A stretch of DNA of 49,163 nucleotides, from the NCBI GenBank assembly GCA_964543575.1, contig CAZIYV010000008.1:1-49163 (forward strand), written 5' to 3'. This DNA is from Pelotomaculum_B sp964543575. GTDB taxonomy: Bacteria; Bacillota; Desulfotomaculia; Desulfotomaculales; Pelotomaculaceae. Positions 15,850 to 24,882 of the stretch are shown in pieces. The notes beneath the pieces are model-generated. The model was given only the letters and a program-made list of their open reading frames with translations. It searched no databases and had not been told where the DNA came from. How positions within the stretch are numbered: the first letter of the stretch is position 1; the number at the start of each line of letters is the position of its first letter. The position numbers and the translations under genes were made by a program.

Positions 15850-18279
15850 TTACTCGTCTGTGTGGACTTTCGCCACCGCCACAACAGTATCGTTCAGATC
15901 AAGCCGCATCAAGGTAACCCCCTGGGTGGCCCGGCCAATTCTTGAGACATCCACAGCTTGGTACCTGATAGCGATTCCTTCAGCGCTTACCATCATTATT
16001 TCGTCATCGCCCTTTACAACCTGAACCGCCACCACGGGGCCGTTTCTCTTGTTAACTTTAATATTTATGATCCCTTTGCCGCCCCTTATCTGGGCGCGGT
16101 ATTCAGAAAGCAATGTCCGCTTGCCAAACCCGTTTGCTGTCACCGTAAACAAAAAGGCCTCGGGTCGTACGGTTTCCATACCTATCACCAGGTCTTTGGC
16201 GGCCAGGTTGATTCCTTTTACCCCCCGGGTATTACGGCCCATCGGGCGTACCTGTTCCTCCGGGAAACGGATGGCCTTCCCCCGCCCTGTGGCCAGGATA
16301 ATCTCCTCCTGGCCGCTGGTAAGTTTCACATCGACCAATTGGTCATCCTCTTTCAAAGAGATGGCAATAATCCCATCCCGCCTGGAGGTATCGTATTCAT
16401 CCAGGGAAGTTTTTTTAACCATGCCGGATCTGGTGGACATAAAGAGGAACTGATCGGGGGCATACTCCTTTACCGGGATCACAGCGGTAACCTTTTCGTC
16501 GCCGCCCACATAAAGAAGATTAACGATGGCCATGCCTTTGGCCTGACGGCCCGCCTCCGGAATTTCATAAACTTTCAGGCGGTAGACTTTGCCCTGGTTG
16601 GTGAAAAACAGTAAAAAGTTGTGGGTAGTGGTAATAAAAAGATGCCGTACAAAATCCTCCGTCTTGGTGCCCATCGCCATTACGCCGCGCCCTCCCCGGC
16701 GCTGGCTGCGGTAAGTGTCCAGGGGTATTCTTTTGATATATCCCTGGTTGGTGATGGTAATAACCACATCTTCCTCGGGTATCAAATCCTCCGCCTCAAG
16801 CGCAGACAATTCTTCGTCCGATATAACGGAGCGCCGCGGGTCGGCAAATTTTTTCTTTACAGTTAAAATCTCGTCTTTTATAATCTCTAAAACTTTCTTC
16901 CCACTTTCCAGAATCGAACGTAGGTAGTCTATTTTACTGACCAGTTCCTTATACTCCTGTTCCAGTTTCTCCAGTTCCAGGCCGGTCAGCTGCCTGAGTC
17001 GCATTTCAACAATGGCCTCAGACTGTCTTTCCGAAAGACCGAACTTTTCCACCAGGGCCTTTTTAGCGATATCGGTAGTCCGGGAAGCCCGGATGGTCTT
17101 GATCACTTCGTCCAGGTAGGCGATGGCTGTGCGCAGGCCTTCCACAATATGCGCCCGGTCTTCCGCCTTTCTCAATTCAAAGCGGGTGCGCCGCACAATA
17201 ACGTCTTTTTGGTGTTCCAGATAGTAAAACAACACCTGTTTTAAGCCCAGCGTCTGGGGCCGCCCTTCTACCAGGGCCAGCATATTCACCCCGAAGCTAT
17301 CCTGCATCTGGGTGTGCTTGTAGAGCAGGTTTAGAACCACCTGAGGGTTGGCGTCCCGTCGCAGTTCAATCATAATACGCATGCCGTTGCGGTCAGATTC
17401 ATCGCGCAGGTCACTGATACCTTCCAGTTTTTTCTCTTTAACCAGTTCCGCTATTTTTTCGATTAACCTGGCCTTATTTACCTGGTAAGGGATTTCATTG
17501 ACAATGATACACTGCTTGCCGCTGTCTGTCTGATCTATGGTAACCTGGGCGCGCACCTTGACACTGCCCCTGCCGGTGCGGTAGGCGTTCCAGATCCCTT
17601 CCCTGCCCATGATTTTACCACCGGTGGGAAAATCCGGGCCCTTGATCACGGTCATTAAATCTTTTACTTCTGCTTCAGGGTTATCAATGAGCATGATCAC
17701 ACCGTCGATCACTTCACCAAGATTGTGCGGCGGTATATTGGTGGCCATGCCGACGGCAATGCCTGATGACCCGTTTATAAGCAGGTTTGGTATGCGGGCA
17801 GGCATAACAGTGGGTTCTTCTGTCTTTTCATCATAGTTGGGAATAAAGTCCACTGTGTCTTTTTCAATGTCAGACAGCATTTCCAGGGTTATTTTGGCCA
17901 TCCGGGCTTCAGTATAACGCATGGCCGCCGCGGAATCACCATCTACTGAGCCGAAGTTGCCGTGTCCGTCCACCAGCGGGTAGCGGCAGGCAAAATCCTG
18001 GGCCAGGCGGACCAGGGCGTCATAGACAGCAACATCACCGTGGGGGTGGTACTTTGCCAGCACTTCCCCGACAATGTAAGCGGATTTGCGATGGGATTTA
18101 TCAGGTGTCAACCCCAGGGAGTGCATGGCGTAAAGAATTCTGCGGTGAACCGGTTTCAGGCCGTCCCTGACGTCCGGCAGCGCTCGCCCCACAATCACGC
18201 TCATGGCGTAATCCAGGTAGGAGTGCTTCATTTCCACATTTATGTCAATAGGTATTACCTTCCCTGTTAAGGACGACAA
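15850..18279 (-). CDS. gyrA: DNA gyrase subunit A
   Basis: Breakage-reunion subunit of gyrase, 809 residues. Active-site Y122 in RYTEARM follows the winged helix; the C-terminal half carries the beta-pinwheel blades with the GyrA box region QRRGGRGV. Numbering matches E. coli GyrA, and the position equivalent to Ser83 is valine (HGDVAVYD), a substitution associated with quinolone resistance elsewhere. TTG start, with GGAGG 10 bases before. gyrB lies about 2.9 kb away, not adjacent. Confidence 0.97.
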   Translation of the reverse strand: MSSLTGKVIPIDINVEMKHSYLDYAMSVIVGRALPDVRDGLKPVHRRILYAMHSLGLTPDKSHRKSAYIVGEVLAKYHPHGDVAVYDALVRLAQDFACRYPLVDGHGNFGSVDGDSAAAMRYTEARMAKITLEMLSDIEKDTVDFIPNYDEKTEEPTVMPARIPNLLINGSSGIAVGMATNIPPHNLGEVIDGVIMLIDNPEAEVKDLMTVIKGPDFPTGGKIMGREGIWNAYRTGRGSVKVRAQVTIDQTDSGKQCIIVNEIPYQVNKARLIEKIAELVKEKKLEGISDLRDESDRNGMRIMIELRRDANPQVVLNLLYKHTQMQDSFGVNMLALVEGRPQTLGLKQVLFYYLEHQKDVIVRRTRFELRKAEDRAHIVEGLRTAIAYLDEVIKTIRASRTTDIAKKALVEKFGLSERQSEAIVEMRLRQLTGLELEKLEQEYKELVSKIDYLRSILESGKKVLEIIKDEILTVKKKFADPRRSVISDEELSALEAEDLIPEEDVVITITNQGYIKRIPLDTYRSQRRGGRGVMAMGTKTEDFVRHLFITTTHNFLLFFTNQGKVYRLKVYEIPEAGRQAKGMAIVNLLYVGGDEKVTAVIPVKEYAPDQFLFMSTRSGMVKKTSLDEYDTSRRDGIIAISLKEDDQLVDVKLTSGQEEIILATGRGKAIRFPEEQVRPMGRNTRGVKGINLAAKDLVIGMETVRPEAFLFTVTANGFGKRTLLSEYRAQIRGGKGIINIKVNKRNGPVVAVQVVKGDDEIMMVSAEGIAIRYQAVDVSRIGRATQGVTLMRLDLNDTVVAVAKVHTDE

Positions 18280-18616
18280 TGGGGGGTCACCTCCGTACTA
18301 AAAAAGCTGTTTTCCACAGGGGAATTATACCAGAATAATCAGGCAAAAGCAATTTTATGAGTTCTGTCCGCAAGCTCCTGGTGAAAAGAAGCAGGCCTTT
18401 ACGCCTGCTTCAATTTAAACAACATTTTGTCAACGACCTTCTTTAAGCTGTTTGTTGCGGCCAGGCAAAACTAATTGGGCAACCGCCCCCGGGGTATTGC
18501 GCTTTTACCCCTTAAAAAAAAGGCCTTCATACCGCACCAGCAGCGTTTTTCAGCTTAAGTCCCCCCACCGCTGTGGACCATGCCGGGGGGTGTTCAAACA
18601 ATCAAGCTGCACCACC
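18280..18616. other. Intergenic region with structured, GC-rich segment
   Basis: No convincing gene. On the minus strand 18540-18615 can fold into nested stems: GCAGC/GCTGC, AGCTT/AAGCT and CCCCCC/GGGGGG around a GGCATGGTCCACAGC loop. A possible 24-codon frame also exists there. A terminator follows at 18388-18411. A small structured RNA or a short leader-like unit is possible. Confidence 0.35.
18388..18411 (-). terminator. Terminator downstream of the small-protein unit
   Basis: 9-bp stem GAAGCAGGC/GCCTGCTTC, six-base loop; minus strand continues TTTTC. Confidence 0.6.
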
Positions 18617-18775
18617 TCAACTTTTTTTGTATGTGCGTTTCTCTTTAATCAATTCGTACGTACGATGGAGCTTTTGTCCCGCCTTGCCGGGGGCAAGTCT
18701 TAAGCCTTGCCCGAACCTGCACAATAATGTCTGCGGCCAGCGCCGTGAAACAAGAAATATTTTTGTTTCTCCCAA
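18617..18775 (-). CDS. Putative 52-residue basic protein
   Basis: TTG start with AAGGAGG 7 bases upstream; 52 residues, strongly basic (SRRWPQTLLCRFGQGLRLA, ending EKRTYKKS) with no membrane segment. It starts about 30 bases after the stop of the 97-residue membrane protein gene, suggesting co-transcription. I recognise no family. The ribosome site is good, but short length leaves chance possible. Confidence 0.35.
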   Translation of the reverse strand: MGETKIFLVSRRWPQTLLCRFGQGLRLAPGKAGQKLHRTYELIKEKRTYKKS

Positions 18776-18805
18776 GCAAGCACCTCCTTGATCCAGATTT
18801 TCTTT

Positions 18806-19099
18806 TTATGGCCCCCTTATAACGTGAGAACCCGTTTCATGGGCAATTGAAAGCATGATTACAGCTGCCCATTTTAGCTGTTCCGCCACTGTGTTAACCT
18901 TGAAAATAACTCTGTCACGTAAAAACGATTTTATCCCTTCCATGGCAACAGGCGCTGCCTCGATAACATCTTGTAAAAAGTGGACTGTTTTTTCCGCTAC
19001 GGCCCCGGCCAGGAAAGCGGTCGCCAAAAGCAGCGCTATTAATAATAGTGACTTCATCTTTTTTGCTTTAGTAGGCCTGTAAACAGAAATAGTTCTCAT
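18806..19099 (-). CDS. Small membrane-anchored hypothetical protein
   Basis: 97 residues: basic N-terminus (RPTKAKKMK), one hydrophobic helix at about 17-33 (LLLIALLLATAFLAGAVA), then an amphipathic helical region containing HFLQDVIEAAP and SFLRDRVIFKVNTVAEQLKW. GAGAGG precedes the ATG at 19099 by 6 bases. Its hydrophobic core followed by AGA and a short amphipathic helix recalls the 39-codon peptide on the other side of gyrA. Function unknown. Confidence 0.6.
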   Translation of the reverse strand: MRTISVYRPTKAKKMKSLLLIALLLATAFLAGAVAEKTVHFLQDVIEAAPVAMEGIKSFLRDRVIFKVNTVAEQLKWAAVIMLSIAHETGSHVIRGP

Positions 19100-19377
19100 C
19101 CAAAACCTCTCCCCGATCCTCTATGATTCAAGCTGTTTTACCTCAGTATTTTTCCTGTGAGCCAAGAGCCCCCTTTCATAATCCCGGTCTGTTTATCTTA
19201 CTGCCCGCCCACTTTTTAATCTTTTATTGGGGAGGACTCGTTTTACATAAAATACCACTTCGGTTTTGATTTAAATACTACCACATCAATGCAAACCCGA
19301 TTATTGGCAATATATGGATGTTAGCGCTTGTTACCTCCCTCACTCTCCCACTACCTTTGTTTCTTTAATTTTTAAAG
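19100..19377. other. Intergenic region, nothing recognised
   Basis: AT-rich DNA between the 97-residue protein gene and the terminator of the copper-amine-oxidase-domain gene. It presumably holds the promoter of the former, but I see no well-spaced consensus pair. One GGGGAGG on the plus strand (about 19229-19235) leads to no plausible frame. Confidence 0.4.
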
Positions 19378-19403
19378 CAAAAACCCCGGCTGCCAGGCCG
19401 GGG
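19378..19403 (-). terminator. Terminator of the copper-amine-oxidase-domain gene
   Basis: Minus strand 7-bp stem CCCCGGC/GCCGGGG with six-base loop followed by TTTTTG. Confidence 0.8.
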
Positions 19404-19440
19404 TCACAACATGCTTTAACTGTTTTTACACATTCCAAGC

Positions 19441-21042
19441 TTAATTAAGGGCCACTGCCCCGCCCGGAACCAGCTTCGCTTTACTGCCGGGAGTCATTGT
19501 TATAGTGTTGCCGTCAGGAAACGGCTGATCAATTTTTGCTGAGTAACTCTCACTTTTATTTTCTTTTACTAACCATTTACTGACCGGGTATAATAAACCA
19601 CGGTTAAAAACAAAAACCATGTTTTCTTCAATTAAATCACCGTCTGGAAAATCTATGGCCACAAACGCGTCTTCCGGGGTATATTCATCTGATTTATAGT
19701 CGCTGACATCTAACAAAAACCCGCTGCTGGTAGTTACTTCTCCGTCCGGTTTGATCAAAAAGATATATTCACCCGGTGCTTCAACTTCAAGAATATAAGT
19801 CTTCTCTTCCCCGGTGAAAGCTGTCCCGATAGTCAGGTAAGTTTCCGGCAAATAACCTTTCTCTGTTATATTTACTTTTATGGCAACAGGCTCTGTTTCC
19901 CGCGACAATTCAGCTTTAAGGGCATTTCTAACCATATAATCAAACTCTTCCAGGCTGCAGCCCGCTTTCTCTCTAAACACCTGTGGCAAATCCGATTCTT
20001 TATCTAACTCTTTAAGCATCTCCTTGATCCCGGCAAAGCCGATCCGCTCAATTAACATTTCAGCGGCCACATAGTTGGCGTAATTATACTTATAATTTAA
20101 CTTTTCTGGATCGAGTACCCCACTAAAAGCAGGTATTTTCCCCTGCTCAAAACAGTCAAGCGCATTCTTTCTGGCAGTTCCGAAGTTTCTCATGGTTGCC
20201 AAGGAATTAAACCGTTCTGAATAATACGTATGACTGGATAAACCACAAAAAACCCATTCGGGCGTTTTATTTCCGCTATCTCTGTCGCCTCCAACACCAT
20301 TGGCATTTAAAGCTAAAAAAAGTGACACCATATAATTGCTTTTATCAGGAGTAAAAATTTTTGAAATGTCAATACCTATCCTGTTAGGAGTATTAGCAGT
20401 GATATCTCTCATCTCTAAAACTGATTCAAAAACTTCAGACATCTCCAGGTATCCCTTAACAAACGAATCATGATCAGGATACACGTAAATATCATAAAAC
20501 TTGTCTTTAAGCGGATCTAAATCGGCGCTGGCTTTAAAATATGCCTTCTCCGCATAATCCTTTAAAGTGTCTAATTCACTTTGTTTTATGCCGGCGAAAG
20601 GTATAATCGTAACATGCTCGGTGGTATATTTCAGGTCAGTAATGATAATAGTATTTGAGAATTTATCCCATTCCACACGGCTGTTAAGAGCTTCCGCTAC
20701 AACGCGGACGGGCACCATGACCCGGTCGTTAACAATTTTCGGGGCTACATCTGGCTCAAGCCGCTTTCCATTCACCATTATTTGTATGTCGTCACTGTTA
20801 TTAGGGGTTGGGCTGCCGGAACCTATAATCACTGTTCTGTTTTTTTCGTCCCAGTTCACTACCGCGCCCAGGGCTTGCGCAATAAAGCGCACCCCCACCA
20901 GACTCCTATTATCGATCATAACCTGGGGGACATCCCATTTTACCCCGTTAACCCTCATTCTCATTGAGGACGCCTCAACAGCGGCTGGTATGCTCAGAAT
21001 GGTGAAAAAAACAAAAAAACTTAGAAAAATATTTTTCTTCAC
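19441..21042 (-). CDS. Secreted protein with two copper-amine-oxidase N-terminal-like domains
   Basis: 533 residues. Signal peptide at 1-24 (ending AAVEASS). Two stalk-domain repeats follow: about 28-75 (MIDNRSLVGVRFIAQALGA) and 85-135 (IVNDRVMVPVRVVAEALNS), each closing with VxWD and TVII-type strands. Residues about 150-370 resemble a gluzincin (peptidase MA-like) fold by the WVFCGLSSHTYYSE and FREKAGCSLEEFDYMV blocks, but no HExxH is present, so it is probably not an active protease. Such stalk proteins are common on clostridial surfaces. A Spo0A-box-like site lies upstream. Confidence 0.8.
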   Translation of the reverse strand: MKKNIFLSFFVFFTILSIPAAVEASSMRMRVNGVKWDVPQVMIDNRSLVGVRFIAQALGAVVNWDEKNRTVIIGSGSPTPNNSDDIQIMVNGKRLEPDVAPKIVNDRVMVPVRVVAEALNSRVEWDKFSNTIIITDLKYTTEHVTIIPFAGIKQSELDTLKDYAEKAYFKASADLDPLKDKFYDIYVYPDHDSFVKGYLEMSEVFESVLEMRDITANTPNRIGIDISKIFTPDKSNYMVSLFLALNANGVGGDRDSGNKTPEWVFCGLSSHTYYSERFNSLATMRNFGTARKNALDCFEQGKIPAFSGVLDPEKLNYKYNYANYVAAEMLIERIGFAGIKEMLKELDKESDLPQVFREKAGCSLEEFDYMVRNALKAELSRETEPVAIKVNITEKGYLPETYLTIGTAFTGEEKTYILEVEAPGEYIFLIKPDGEVTTSSGFLLDVSDYKSDEYTPEDAFVAIDFPDGDLIEENMVFVFNRGLLYPVSKWLVKENKSESYSAKIDQPFPDGNTITMTPGSKAKLVPGGAVALN

Positions 21043-21120
21043 TGGTCCTCCCCCTGTTTTTTTAAATAAAGTTTCGCTTTGGAACGTATAACTTATATTA
21101 ACATGTACTGTCTGGAATAA

Positions 21121-21129
21121 TTTGTCGAA
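21121..21129. promoter_or_regulatory. Spo0A box-like site
   Basis: Exact TTTGTCGAA, 79 bp upstream of the copper-amine-oxidase-domain gene. Spo0A~P binding here would tie that secreted protein to sporulation or stationary phase. Confidence 0.45.
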
Positions 21130-21170
21130 TCTATGTATAAAAACAGGGTGAAAAAATATTTTTCAAAAAA

Positions 21171-21198
21171 AACAGTTAGAGTGGTTGCTCTAACTGTT
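21171..21198 (-). terminator. gyrB terminator
   Basis: Perfect 11-bp stem AACAGTTAGAG/CTCTAACTGTT, six-base loop; minus strand continues with seven T. Confidence 0.9.
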
Positions 21199-21229
21199 TG
21201 TGTGTGATAATAGGTTTTTTAATTATTTT

Positions 21230-23143
21230 TTACACATCCAAATTGCGTACGGCCAGGGCGTTTTCTTGAATAAAATCCCGGCGCGGCTCTACCCTGTCCC
21301 CCATCAGCATGGAAAAGATGGCATCAGATTCAATGGCGTCTTCCAGGGACACCTGCATCACCGTCCTGCTTTCAGGGTCCATCGTTGTTTCCCAGAGCTG
21401 CACCGCGTCCATTTCACCCAAACCTTTATAGCGCTGTATGGAAATTCCTTCCCTGCCGGTCCTGGTCAAGTGTTTTTCCAGCTCCGCGTCGTCGTAAATA
21501 TATATTTCACTTCTGCCTTTCTTCACCCTGTATAAGGGCGGCTGGGCAATGAAAACATAGCCGGCCTCCACCAGCGGGCGCATATAACGGTAAAAGAAAG
21601 TCAGCAGCAGCGTCCTGATATGCGCGCCGTCAACGTCCGCGTCAGACATCAGGATTACCTTGTGATACCTGGCTTTGGATATATCAAATTCTTCGCTGAT
21701 CCCGGTCCCCAGGGCTGTGATCATAGACCTTATTTCCTCATTACCCAGGATTCGGTCCAGGCGGGCCTTTTCTACGTTTAATATTTTTCCCCGCAGGGGC
21801 AGGATGGCCTGAAAGCGCCTGTCACGGCCCTGCTTGGCGGAGCCGCCCGCCGAGTCACCCTCCACCAGATACAACTCTGTGTTGGCGGGGTCCCGGTCCG
21901 AACAGTCAGCCAACTTGCCTGGCAGGGTTGAGCTTTCCAGGGCGCTTTTGCGCCTGGTGAGCTCCCTGGCCTTGCGCGCCGCCTCACGCGCCCTGGAGGC
22001 GTTGAGTGATTTTTCCAGAATGCGCTTGCCTATAGGAGGATTTTCCTCCAGGAATGTCCCCAGCCCTTCCCCCATGACCGAATCAACAATGCTTCTGACC
22101 TCGCTGTTGCCCAGCTTTGTTTTGGTCTGTCCCTCAAACTGTGGCTCCGGTACTTTTACGCTGATAATGGCTGTGAGTCCTTCCCTGATATCCTCACCTG
22201 AGAGATTGCTGGTACCGTTCTTAAGCAGGTTGTATTTTTTCCCATAATCATTAATAATCCTGGTCAACGCCGCTTTAAAACCAGCCTCGTGCGTTCCTCC
22301 GTCAATGGTGTTGATATTGTTGGCGTAAGAAAATATACTGTCCGCGTTATAAGAGTCGGTGTACTGCAGGGCCACTTCCACCATAACCTCTTCCCGCTGT
22401 TTCTGGAAGTAAATCGGTTTGCTGTGCAGCGGGGTTTTATTTTTGTTCAGATATTTGACGTAATCTTTGATTCCGCCTTCGTGCTGATATATTACTTCAA
22501 GGTCGGACCGTTTATCCCTGAAAACTATTTTAACGCCAGCGTTCAGGAAAGAAAGTTCCCTTAGCCGTTGGGCGAGAGTTTCCTGGCTGAACTCCAGTTC
22601 CTCAAAAATCTCCGGATCGGGTTTAAAGCTCACTTTAGTTCCGTTGCTTTTGCTTTTCCCAATAATGCTTAACTCGGTAACGGGCGCTCCCTGTTCATAT
22701 CTTTGGCTGTAAACATTGCCGTTCCTTCTGACCTCCACCTCCAGCCATTCGGAAAGGGCGTTGACCACAGAGACGCCCACACCGTGCAGGCCGCCGGATA
22801 CCTTGTAGCCCCCGCCGCCAAACTTGCCGCCGGCGTGCAGCATGGTCAGCACTACTTCAACCGCGGGCCGGCCTACTTGAGGCTGGGTGTCGACAGGTAT
22901 CCCCCGGCCGTTATCAATAACGGTTATAGAATTATCTTCGTTTATAAGAACATCAATCCGGTTGCAGAAGCCGGCCATGGCCTCATCTATACTGTTATCG
23001 ACCACTTCATATACCAAGTGGTGCAGCCCCCTGGCGCTTGTGCTCCCTATGTACATGCTGGGGCGCTTCCTTACAGCCTCCAGCCCTTCCAGAACCTGGA
23101 TTTCTTCTGCTCCATAACGGTTGTTTTTATTCGCATCGGACAA
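21230..23143 (-). CDS. gyrB: DNA gyrase subunit B
   Basis: ATPase subunit of gyrase, 637 residues. GHKL domain: YEVVDNSIDEAMAG, DNGRGIPVD and GGLHGVGVSVVNAL; transducer domain, then TOPRIM with EGDSAGGSAKQGRDR, PLRGKILNVEKA and DADVDGAHIR; C-terminal GLGEMDAVQLWETTMDP. TTG start with AAAGGGGTGATG upstream. Last gene of the dnaA-dnaN-yaaA-recF-remB-gyrB series; ends at a strong terminator. Confidence 0.98.
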   Translation of the reverse strand: MSDANKNNRYGAEEIQVLEGLEAVRKRPSMYIGSTSARGLHHLVYEVVDNSIDEAMAGFCNRIDVLINEDNSITVIDNGRGIPVDTQPQVGRPAVEVVLTMLHAGGKFGGGGYKVSGGLHGVGVSVVNALSEWLEVEVRRNGNVYSQRYEQGAPVTELSIIGKSKSNGTKVSFKPDPEIFEELEFSQETLAQRLRELSFLNAGVKIVFRDKRSDLEVIYQHEGGIKDYVKYLNKNKTPLHSKPIYFQKQREEVMVEVALQYTDSYNADSIFSYANNINTIDGGTHEAGFKAALTRIINDYGKKYNLLKNGTSNLSGEDIREGLTAIISVKVPEPQFEGQTKTKLGNSEVRSIVDSVMGEGLGTFLEENPPIGKRILEKSLNASRAREAARKARELTRRKSALESSTLPGKLADCSDRDPANTELYLVEGDSAGGSAKQGRDRRFQAILPLRGKILNVEKARLDRILGNEEIRSMITALGTGISEEFDISKARYHKVILMSDADVDGAHIRTLLLTFFYRYMRPLVEAGYVFIAQPPLYRVKKGRSEIYIYDDAELEKHLTRTGREGISIQRYKGLGEMDAVQLWETTMDPESRTVMQVSLEDAIESDAIFSMLMGDRVEPRRDFIQENALAVRNLDV

Positions 23144-23238
23144 TCTACCATCACCCCTTTTAAAACATCAATTGGTAATATTAACACAAACAGACTATTA
23201 CATCAAATTTTTGCAAATTTATTTTTAGCCGTGTACTG

Positions 23239-23487
23239 TTAAAAATCCAAAAAACTCTCCGCTCTCTTCTTCAGGGTTATGCATGAAATCGGAGACATGT
23301 AGATATCTTTGGTAGTGATGACAAAGGATTTCTCTTTTTCCTGGTCATAAATGCTTTTAATAAAACCCTCGTCCCTGGCGATTTCAATAAATTCTTTGGT
23401 GATGGGCGCCTGCCTGGTGCGCATATCCAGAATAGCGATAATATCTTCTTTTGAAACTACCACGTCTCCTCCAAGATGCAGAAACAT
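23239..23487 (-). CDS. remB: RemB-like (DUF370/YaaB) regulator
   Basis: 82-residue small protein of the extracellular-matrix regulator family, encoded between recF and gyrB as in Bacillus (YaaB, RemB). Begins MFLHLGGDVVVSKEDIIAIL, then DEGFIKSIYD and SFVITTKDIYMSPISC. Paralogue RemA is a DNA-binding biofilm activator; RemB's exact role is less clear. AGGAGG precedes the ATG. Confidence 0.9.
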   Translation of the reverse strand: MFLHLGGDVVVSKEDIIAILDMRTRQAPITKEFIEIARDEGFIKSIYDQEKEKSFVITTKDIYMSPISCITLKKRAESFLDF

Positions 23488-23497
23488 GCTATTCCTC

Positions 23498-24604
23498 CTA
23501 AAAATTAATTATTTTACCTGACTTAACGCCAAAGTACCGGCCTGAAAAAATATTTTCAAAATCCTGCTTGTTTTTGCCGGTAGATGTGACGAAAGTCTGT
23601 ACCACTCCTTTAATCCTCTTAAAAAGTTCTTCTTGCCGGCTGTGATCAAGTTCAAAAAGAACATCGTCCAAAAGTAAAATTGGGTATTCATTTATTTCTT
23701 TATACCAATTCATGATCAGGGAAATTTTTATAGATAAAACGACCGTCCTTTGCTGTCCCTGGGACCCGTAGATCCTGGCGTCCACTCCGTTTATCAGCAC
23801 TGCCAGATCGTCCCTGTGCGGACCAATCAGTGATTGAGCCCGGTTAATTTCTTCATTTTCTGTCGCTTCAAGCTCCCTGGTAAACTGATGGTAGATTTGT
23901 TCTTCAGCTGAGATACCGCCTAATTTTAAAGACGAAAGATACCTCAGTTCAAGTTTCTCCGTTCCTCCGGTTATATCATTGTGGATATTGTTAAAATAAG
24001 GGCTGAGAGATTTTAATAACTCAATTCTCATAAAAAGCAGTTTTGCTCCATACCGGCAAAGCTGTTCATTCCATACATCAAGAGCGTCACTTTTTACTCT
24101 TTTTTCTTTTATTTCCCTGAGCAAGTTATTGCGCTGGGACAGCACCCTGTTGTAAAGACTGAGATAATGGCTGTACTGCGGGTTAAAAGGGCCTATCTCC
24201 AGATCTAAAAAGCGCCGCCTTTCCTGTGGCGACCCTTTAATCATAACCAGATCGTCCGGAGTGAACAAAACCACTCCCGGCCAACCCAGCGGTTGACCGT
24301 GTGTTTGAACACCGTTAACCTCTATGATTTTTTTTCCCGGTTTTAACAATATGCGTACTTCTATCTGGCGGCTGTTTGTTTCCAACATACTGTTCACACT
24401 GGAAAAATTGTTTTCCCAGCGTATAATCTCAATTTCTTTCGCTGTCCTAAAAGACTTCCCTGTACTGGTAAAATAAATTGACTCCAGAATATTTGTTTTG
24501 CCTTGGGCATTGGGACCATAAATAACGTTAAAAAACTGATCTGGTTCCAGATCCAGTTGCTCATAGTTTCTAAAATTGGTTAATGACAACCTCTTCAGAT
24601 ACAA
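23498..24604 (-). CDS. recF: DNA repair/recombination ATPase RecF
   Basis: SMC-like ATPase that helps RecA load at gaps. About 368 residues from TTG at 24604 (MYLKRLSLTNFRNYEQ, the family N-terminus), 8 bases after GGGGAG; a GTG at 24613 overlaps that ribosome site. Walker A GPNAQGKTNILES, signature SQGQQRTVVLS, Walker B PILLLDDVLFELD. It starts two bases after the yaaA stop, so translation is probably coupled. Confidence 0.96.
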   Translation of the reverse strand: MYLKRLSLTNFRNYEQLDLEPDQFFNVIYGPNAQGKTNILESIYFTSTGKSFRTAKEIEIIRWENNFSSVNSMLETNSRQIEVRILLKPGKKIIEVNGVQTHGQPLGWPGVVLFTPDDLVMIKGSPQERRRFLDLEIGPFNPQYSHYLSLYNRVLSQRNNLLREIKEKRVKSDALDVWNEQLCRYGAKLLFMRIELLKSLSPYFNNIHNDITGGTEKLELRYLSSLKLGGISAEEQIYHQFTRELEATENEEINRAQSLIGPHRDDLAVLINGVDARIYGSQGQQRTVVLSIKISLIMNWYKEINEYPILLLDDVLFELDHSRQEELFKRIKGVVQTFVTSTGKNKQDFENIFSGRYFGVKSGKIINF

Positions 24605-24606
24605 AA

Positions 24607-24855
24607 CTAGCACTCCCCGCCTGGATAAAAAACAAAATATTCAGTTTCTTTAAATTGTATTATATCTCCCTCCCGGAGCAATCTTCCTCTTCTTTTTTCA
24701 ACCTCGCCGTTTACTTTAATTTCGCCGGTCATGATCAAGATCTTGCTCTGACCGCCTGTTGCTGATATATTCGACCACTTTAAAAACCGGTCCAGTCTTA
24801 TTTCACCTTTCACCGGCACTTTAACCAATCTGTCTGTTGCTGCGAACCGCTGCAT
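24607..24855 (-). CDS. yaaA: S4-domain protein YaaA/RlbA
   Basis: 82 residues with an RNA-binding S4 fold (IRLDRFLKWSNISATGGQSK, IKVNGEVEKRRGRLLREGD). Family members at this locus assist late 50S ribosome assembly. Lies between dnaN and recF as in Bacillus. AGGAG is 8 bases before the ATG; N-terminus is about ten residues longer than in B. subtilis. Confidence 0.92.
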   Translation of the reverse strand: MQRFAATDRLVKVPVKGEIRLDRFLKWSNISATGGQSKILIMTGEIKVNGEVEKRRGRLLREGDIIQFKETEYFVFYPGGEC

Positions 24856-24882
24856 ACGGCCAACTCCTGTACAGTAAAAAAA

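Noticed and set aside
15958..16614. 218-codon plus-strand frame opposite gyrA
   Set aside because: Antisense shadow of gyrA; low-complexity, His/Gly-rich translation with no ribosome site.
18452..18703. 83-codon plus-strand frame in the gyrA upstream gap
   Set aside because: No ribosome site and antisense to the better-supported 52-codon minus-strand frame.
19229..19320. Short plus-strand frame after GGGGAGG
   Set aside because: No start codon at workable distance; the nearest near-cognate ATA is 14 bases away and the peptide is not convincing.
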